A stretch of 64,000 nucleotides of DNA, from the NCBI RefSeq assembly GCF_030464885.1, contig NZ_JALPRJ010000001.1, forward strand, positions 302,179 through 366,178, given 5' to 3'. Shown piece by piece: positions 61,448-64,000 of the stretch (position 1 is its first letter; every line of letters begins with the position of its first letter). This stretch comes from Caballeronia sp. SEWSISQ10-4 2. GTDB taxonomy: Bacteria; Pseudomonadota; Gammaproteobacteria; Burkholderiales; Burkholderiaceae. The position numbers and the translations under genes were made by a program. The notes under the pieces were generated by a model. It saw nothing but the letters and a program-made list of their open reading frames with translations, did no database searches and was not told the origin of the DNA.

Positions 61448-62764
61448 ATGTCATCAGCCTCACCATCGGGCTCATTGCCCGCCTCGCCCGCAAGCGACGC
61501 GAAAATGAGCACTTCCCGCGTGATCTTCGCGAGTTTTATTGGCACGGCGATCGAGTTCTACGATTTCTATGTCTATGCCACGGCCGCCGCGCTGGTCATC
61601 GGCCCAGTCTTTTTCCCGCACAGCTCGCCCGCGGCGCAGGCGTTGTCGGCGTTTGTTACGTTTGGCATCGCGTTCATCGCACGGCCGATCGGCTCGTTCA
61701 TCTTTGGCCATTTCGGCGACCGTATCGGCCGTAAATCGACGCTCGTCGCGTCGCTGCTCGTGATGGGCGTGTCCACCACGCTGATCGGCTTTGTTCCGGG
61801 CTACGCGTCGATCGGCAGCCTCGCGCCGGTGCTGCTGTGCATCCTGCGCTTCGGCCAGGGCATCGGGCTCGGCGGTGAATGGGGCGGCGCAGCGCTGCTC
61901 GCCACCGAATACGCGCCGCAAGGCAAGCGCGGCTGGTTCGGCATGTTCCCGCAACTCGGGCCGTCGGTCGGGTTCCTGGCATCGAATGGATTGTTCTTCG
62001 GTCTGGCGCTCTCTCTCACCGACGAACAATTCCGTAGCTGGGGCTGGCGCGTGCCGTTCATCGTGAGCGCCGTGCTGGTGGCGCTCGGACTTTACGTGCG
62101 CCTGAAGATTGCGGAGACGCCGGCCTTCCGCGCAGCTCTCGAGAAAAAGGAACGCGTGCGGGTGCCGATCGCAACGCTGCTCAGCCAATATCTCAAGCCC
62201 ACGCTGCTTGGCGCGGTCGCGATGATCGTCTGCTACACGCTTTTCTATATCTCCACGGTTTTCTCGCTGTCGTACGGCGTCTCGACGCTGCATTTCACGC
62301 GCGAAAAGTTTCTCGGTTTGTTGTGTTTCGCGGTGCTTTTCATGGCTATCGCGACGCCGATTTCCGCGCTGGCCAGCGATAAATTCGGCCGCCGGCCGGT
62401 GCTGATCGTCGGTTGTATTGCGGCGATCCTGTCCGGCTTCACGATGGCGCCTCTGCTCGGCAGCGGCAACACCTATGCGGTCGCGCTGTTTCTCACCATC
62501 GAGCTGTTCCTGATGGGCGTGACCTTTGCCCCGATGGGCGCGCTGCTGCCCGAGTTGTTCCCGACCAACGTGCGCTACACGGGAGCTGGCGTGGCGTACA
62601 ACATGGGCGGGATCCTGGGAGCGTCGGTGGCGCCGTATATCGCGCAATTACTGGCGAATCGCGGCGGTCTGGCATGGGTTGGCGGGTACGTATCGATCGC
62701 GGCAGCGATCAGTCTGATCGGCGTGCTGTGCATGCGAGAAACGCGCAACATCAAGCTTTCTTAG
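61448..62764 (+). CDS. MFS transporter, metabolite:H+ symporter (MHS) family
   Basis: 438 aa, 12 predicted helices. FASFIGTAIEFYDFYVYATAAALVIGPVFFP and FGHFGDRIGRKSTLVASLLVMG are MHS signatures (ProP, ShiA, KgtP, CitA group). Proton symport of an organic acid or osmolyte is likely; the substrate is not deducible. The ATG at 61448 begins a short Ser/Pro-rich leader before TM1. Confidence 0.92.
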   Translation: MSSASPSGSLPASPASDAKMSTSRVIFASFIGTAIEFYDFYVYATAAALVIGPVFFPHSSPAAQALSAFVTFGIAFIARPIGSFIFGHFGDRIGRKSTLVASLLVMGVSTTLIGFVPGYASIGSLAPVLLCILRFGQGIGLGGEWGGAALLATEYAPQGKRGWFGMFPQLGPSVGFLASNGLFFGLALSLTDEQFRSWGWRVPFIVSAVLVALGLYVRLKIAETPAFRAALEKKERVRVPIATLLSQYLKPTLLGAVAMIVCYTLFYISTVFSLSYGVSTLHFTREKFLGLLCFAVLFMAIATPISALASDKFGRRPVLIVGCIAAILSGFTMAPLLGSGNTYAVALFLTIELFLMGVTFAPMGALLPELFPTNVRYTGAGVAYNMGGILGASVAPYIAQLLANRGGLAWVGGYVSIAAAISLIGVLCMRETRNIKLS

Positions 62765-62816
62765 CGCTTATGCGCCACGCGTGCCGGCGAGGCACGCGTG
62801 ATTCACATTTTTCCCC

Positions 62817-63950
62817 TCATCGATCACGCGGGTTAGCGGCATGCGCCGGTACCGGCGGCCGTTTCGGCAACCGCGCCCGCTGCGCTTCTTTGCGATCGCG
62901 CCAGAACGCCGCGAGCAGGATCAGGCCGCCGATCGCAACGGCGTCCCCGGTCAGCCCCGCTATCCACTGGTAGTGTCCGAGCGAAACGACCCGCAAGGTG
63001 GTATCGATGACCAGCGACATGCACGCGCCCGCGATAAAACAGACCAAACCCTGCTTGCCGATGTTGACCACGCTCGGCAGGCTCTTCGCCAGCTCCCTGA
63101 TCCAGCCGGCGTGCACCGCTTGCGCAAACAGCCACGCGATCACCACAAAACTCACAATGCGCAGGCTCGCCAGATTCTGCTTCATGTATCCCGGGGGCGC
63201 CTGCGTCTCGAGGAACAGTTTCGCGAACGCGAACGTCAGGACCACGACAATCGCGCCCCGCGTCAACCAGCGCGCGGTTTTCGAATTATGGAATTCGGCA
63301 CTGATCGGCTGCACCCGCGCCAGCATGCCGAGCGCGAACATCAATTGCCACGCGAACGGGTTGAACGACCACCCTTCCGCATAAGCCGACGGCAACCATT
63401 GCGCGAGTTGCGAAGCGAACAGCCATATGCCGAGACTGCCGAACAGCACGACAACCGGCTTACGTTCGGCCAACGGCACAACGAGCGGCACAGCGAGCGC
63501 GAACATTGCGTACATGGGCAATACCGCCGACAAATACGGCTGATGCCGCAAGGTCGCTATATCGAACGTCAGGCCAATTGGGCGGGCCAGGAACGACGGC
63601 CATTCGGTCACTTGCAGCATAGGGGTATCGATACGCAGCCACATCAACAGCGCCCCGCCCAGCAGCATCATGACAGCCGTGAAAAGATAAGCGCGATAAA
63701 TCTCCCAACTGCGCTTCAGGAAGCGGCGGCACGCGGCCGCGTGGCTGCGGTTCGCTTCCAGCGTTGTATAAGCGGCCGCCGACGCATATCCGCCCAGGAA
63801 CACGAAAACCTCTGCGGAATCGCAGAACGCGTAACTGTGCAGTGTAAATCTGGATAAGAGGCTTCCCGAAATGTGATCGACGGCAATCACCAGCAGCACG
63901 ACTCCCCGAAAGAAATCGACTTCCAGAGAACGGCGATTCGGGGAATTCAT
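62817..63950 (-). CDS. opgC: OpgC-type membrane acyltransferase
   Basis: 377 aa with about 10 helices. MNSPNRRSLEVDFFRGVVLLVIAVDHISGS carries the R-x10-H pattern of membrane acyltransferases, and DSAEVFVFLGGYASAAAY is the OpgC motif. OpgC succinylates periplasmic glucans in enterobacteria. Convergent with the MHS gene. Confidence 0.88.
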   Translation of the reverse strand: MNSPNRRSLEVDFFRGVVLLVIAVDHISGSLLSRFTLHSYAFCDSAEVFVFLGGYASAAAYTTLEANRSHAAACRRFLKRSWEIYRAYLFTAVMMLLGGALLMWLRIDTPMLQVTEWPSFLARPIGLTFDIATLRHQPYLSAVLPMYAMFALAVPLVVPLAERKPVVVLFGSLGIWLFASQLAQWLPSAYAEGWSFNPFAWQLMFALGMLARVQPISAEFHNSKTARWLTRGAIVVVLTFAFAKLFLETQAPPGYMKQNLASLRIVSFVVIAWLFAQAVHAGWIRELAKSLPSVVNIGKQGLVCFIAGACMSLVIDTTLRVVSLGHYQWIAGLTGDAVAIGGLILLAAFWRDRKEAQRARLPKRPPVPAHAANPRDR

Positions 63951-64000
63951 CAGGGTCTCCGTGAAACCCCGGACTTCAGGCCGGGGAGGTAAGGAGACGG

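Noticed and set aside
61472..62647. 391-aa minus-strand frame opposite the MHS transporter
   Set aside because: Arg/Glu/His-rich antisense shadow; the plus strand has clear MHS motifs.
1..64000. CRISPR array, rRNA operon or insertion sequence
   Set aside because: No regularly spaced 24-40 bp repeats, no rRNA sequence and no transposase with terminal repeats were seen on either strand.

Overview
The window looks like a chromosomal segment of a Burkholderiaceae bacterium, most likely Paraburkholderia or Caballeronia. This rests on the high GC content with G/C-rich third codon positions, the housekeeping order greB / tRNA-Arg / spoT-rpoZ-gmk-yicC / rph-rdgB-hemW, a Burkholderia-type trimeric porin and an OpgC-type acyltransferase. 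No species call is justified from sequence alone.

Left flank (1-20063). The window opens inside a filamentous-haemagglutinin-like TpsA exoprotein gene on the minus strand, with an apparent frameshift near 297-300. A poorly conserved stretch follows, then a ParE/RHH-type toxin-antitoxin pair. A 1 kb gene-poor region holds inverted repeats and a possible old integration scar. The core genes come next: secreted chorismate mutase, an exonuclease/GIY-YIG protein, porin, greB, two identical tRNA-Arg(ACG) genes, a NinX-like protein, the stringent-response and nucleotide-metabolism cluster, rph-rdgB-hemW and an MFS exporter.

Genomic island (20140-59684, about 39.5 kb). A P4-type tyrosine integrase sits just inside tRNA-Ser(UGA). 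The last 14 bases of that tRNA are repeated at 59671-59684, which gives the attL and attR sites. The left arm carries a satellite-like replication module on the minus strand: an AlpA-type regulator, five small genes, and a 956-aa PriCT/TOPRIM/DUF927 primase-helicase. Cargo follows in order. First is a 1231-aa STAND-like NTPase with a possible nuclease N-terminus, divergent from a TraB/GumN-family gene (candidate phage defence). Next is an arsenic operon (arsR-arsI-arsC-acr3-unknown-MFS-arsN). Then comes a minus-strand block of permease, methyltransferase, peroxiredoxin, two CueR-like regulators and small copper-type proteins. Last are a cusCBAF Cu(I)/Ag(I) efflux operon and a minus-strand periplasmic copper/redox operon (dsbD, CzcI-like, 41-aa membrane peptide, PCYCGC protein, CopA-type multicopper oxidase, HiPIP, PII-like). 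Two oppositely facing MerR-type promoters with 19-bp spacers lie between the divergent copper blocks.

The most unusual structural signal is in the island ends. Three unrelated repeat families occur at both ends in mirrored order: tandem GGGTACTTT units near att, TGGAGACA units (including a perfect 20-bp inverted copy at 22072 and 59518), and a 13-bp palindrome CAAAGTNACTTTG. The palindrome also recurs inside the island. No listed gene explains these repeats. They look like a control or replication region that would lie on both sides of attP in the circular form.

Right flank (59685-64000). A BrnTA toxin-antitoxin locus follows attR. Its toxin seems to have lost both its start codon and its last residues. 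Then come a small acidic protein, a TonB-like lipoprotein, an MHS-family transporter and opgC.
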